A stretch of 25,875 nt of DNA from CAZRDB01 sp964598695 (GTDB lineage: Bacteria > Armatimonadota > Zipacnadia > UBA1398). Numbering within the stretch: the stretch's first letter is position 1; each line of letters opens with the position of its first letter. Made by a program: the position numbers and the translations under genes. The stretch spans positions 1 through 25,875 of the forward strand of contig CAZRDB010000057.1 of assembly GCA_964598695.1 (NCBI GenBank). Reading direction: 5' to 3'. The notes below the pieces were generated by a model. The model saw only the letters and a program-made list of their open reading frames with translations, searched no databases and was not told the DNA's origin. Shown here one piece after another: positions 25,801-25,875 of this stretch.

Positions 25801-25875
25801 CGGCGTGGCCGTAGATCCCGAAGTCGATCACGCGCCGGCCGGCCGCCAGTTCATAGCTCGGGAGGACCTTCGCCC
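22850..25875 (-). CDS. Giant PD40/beta-propeller-like surface protein, N-terminus beyond the window
   Basis: 1007 visible residues. The frame stays open from the GTG at 25831 to the window edge (reading AKVLPSYELAAGRRV), so the start lies outside. The sequence is beta-rich, Pro/Gly/Tyr/Trp-rich and almost without Cys or Lys, as expected of a secreted structural protein. PD40-like strands with S-N-R turns recur (CVFFTSNRP; IGVVFAGRSRTFQTQDIFYTRFDP), and an NHL-like stretch (YLYATNANGGRVVEVDP) lies past the middle. Gene 1-4995 has similar strands (VTFVSNR, ILFASNYG), so the two may be distant relatives. It lacks the IGNPF/FlgD-like C-terminal block of the other giant proteins and ends RTSVLLRNEAP. 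I do not recognise a specific family. A surface or extracellular role is inferred. Confidence 0.75.
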   Translation of the reverse strand, partial: AKVLPSYELAAGRRVIDFGIYGHADPRGYDDGGGGPLAPWQGLPAWDDLSAHERSLGLTSRGNFPLGLFGAADGTPGVAEIGLTARSALGYPAWLTDEAEQGVCVPIERLLPNYLLEGAGPGDPTWDLDTTGWSFLPAPAGAAADAGKPYVDGLVGGRNGAPDPGEEVGARATADILGAGTPLGTYWLDSYTYMDMDGVAGYDPTADRRYGEPIACKATVKESPLAPLTPLATREAGKDADLGADSGPDNANTTFGELGPAFLVNTWDDPGGVPNVIGGDYGDSCVFFTSNRPNATSPAGGPESLPWRIWAQRYDWNFTPGNANPLDQYRPVQPTYQPEGEAFLIADEPTAALGVTPPEARFSVMTNYRAYPPAITSRAVGPIRLAVLTWTLEVEWSEDPAALPAGQAPEIRKTYYVGGCLVDTAAGTMGDLLAGPVYIRSDSGIRFGPKPVIQPRAGAPGVFDLYVFHYLGSGTQRRLGYMRWDLDLAAPALTYVGSHELPIMTRYGSGTIRLDGLEYAKDVSVFSDVWCDVSAPGGPVWHEPDNEPTIGVVFAGRSRTFQTQDIFYTRFDPSYPTGGPLSDPATYNPTNNNTGQVPFPERTTDLVPLRQEALAAGQPAGSRAFAAYASLEWVDWVWDPDNAVGFAVSVGGGPTWGPQAWSPGNPTGWREDPISGYLYATNANGGRVVEVDPTVGLVRFVDDTVVPGEGDAVSATFTPQTRRLTRASQDSAQPTVAILTDETIDMPLQPAAQDASVTITPPPVRQAVGLPLRMLVFYKRFDTRGRVRLLYETFSMPYSYPGAPAPPAAIDQVYWTKVTNPDPDALGLPPGSQPYPVISYPIQQSNTAGDVVLQDIPFYVDRPATQTPLEETVGELYVAAQPVQYTWYTDERNIGPPGNVSTEAPPFVALGGTLGVAGPAGGQTLRQVVGPRVCWFMFTSTSEKLPALVAPSGPPVPSEDWTNRTWGIFGGGEQSAFGYDADWDMYFAVLSPQAIPRTSVLLRNEAP

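Overview
The window is very GC-rich, densely coding bacterial DNA with long open frames and short gaps. It carries ten to eleven convincing protein genes and no RNA gene, CRISPR array or insertion sequence that I can see. Several products have Sec-type signal peptides, and one ends like an outer-membrane beta-barrel (LptD-like, C-terminal Phe), so the host is probably a diderm. Giant secreted beta-rich proteins with FlgD-like C-terminal Ig modules are common in poorly cultured phyla, Armatimonadota among them. I cannot fix the phylum from sequence alone. A run of exactly 100 N's shows this is a scaffold from a draft or metagenomic assembly.

Region 1 (1-16578, plus strand) is a cell-envelope/surface block. 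It starts inside a giant exported protein (PD40 propeller-like, amidotransferase-like and carboxypeptidase-regulatory-like modules). A 14-bp terminator hairpin and a good sigma-70-type promoter follow. Next come an exported CsgG/FlgT-like protein with Fn3-like domains, a subtilisin-family (S8) protease, another giant secreted protein, an LptD/OstA-like outer-membrane protein with an N-terminal invasin-type Ig domain, and a small TIM-barrel sugar-phosphate isomerase-like enzyme. The first giant protein, the protease and the second giant protein share a C-terminal block of about 440-480 residues made of three modules in the same order. It may be an undescribed sorting or anchoring region.

Region 2 (16598-19346, minus strand) is a two-gene operon. 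The promoter-proximal gene encodes a relative of long-chain acyl-ACP reductase with its NADPH motif and conserved cysteine. Seven bases later comes a GT39/ArnT-like multi-spanning glycosyltransferase.

Region 3 (19567-22791, plus strand) holds an exported protein with helical repeats, an extraordinarily Trp/Tyr-rich segment and a Gly/Ser-repeat tail interrupted by the assembly gap, then a membrane-anchored HExxH metalloprotease. Region 4 (22850-25875, minus strand) is the C-terminal part of another giant PD40-like protein that runs out of the window.

Most transcription units end in perfect 13-15 bp GC-rich hairpins without a U-tract. The dominant theme is building, exporting and processing surface proteins. 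No gene here proves a complete secretion system, so that reading is a hypothesis.
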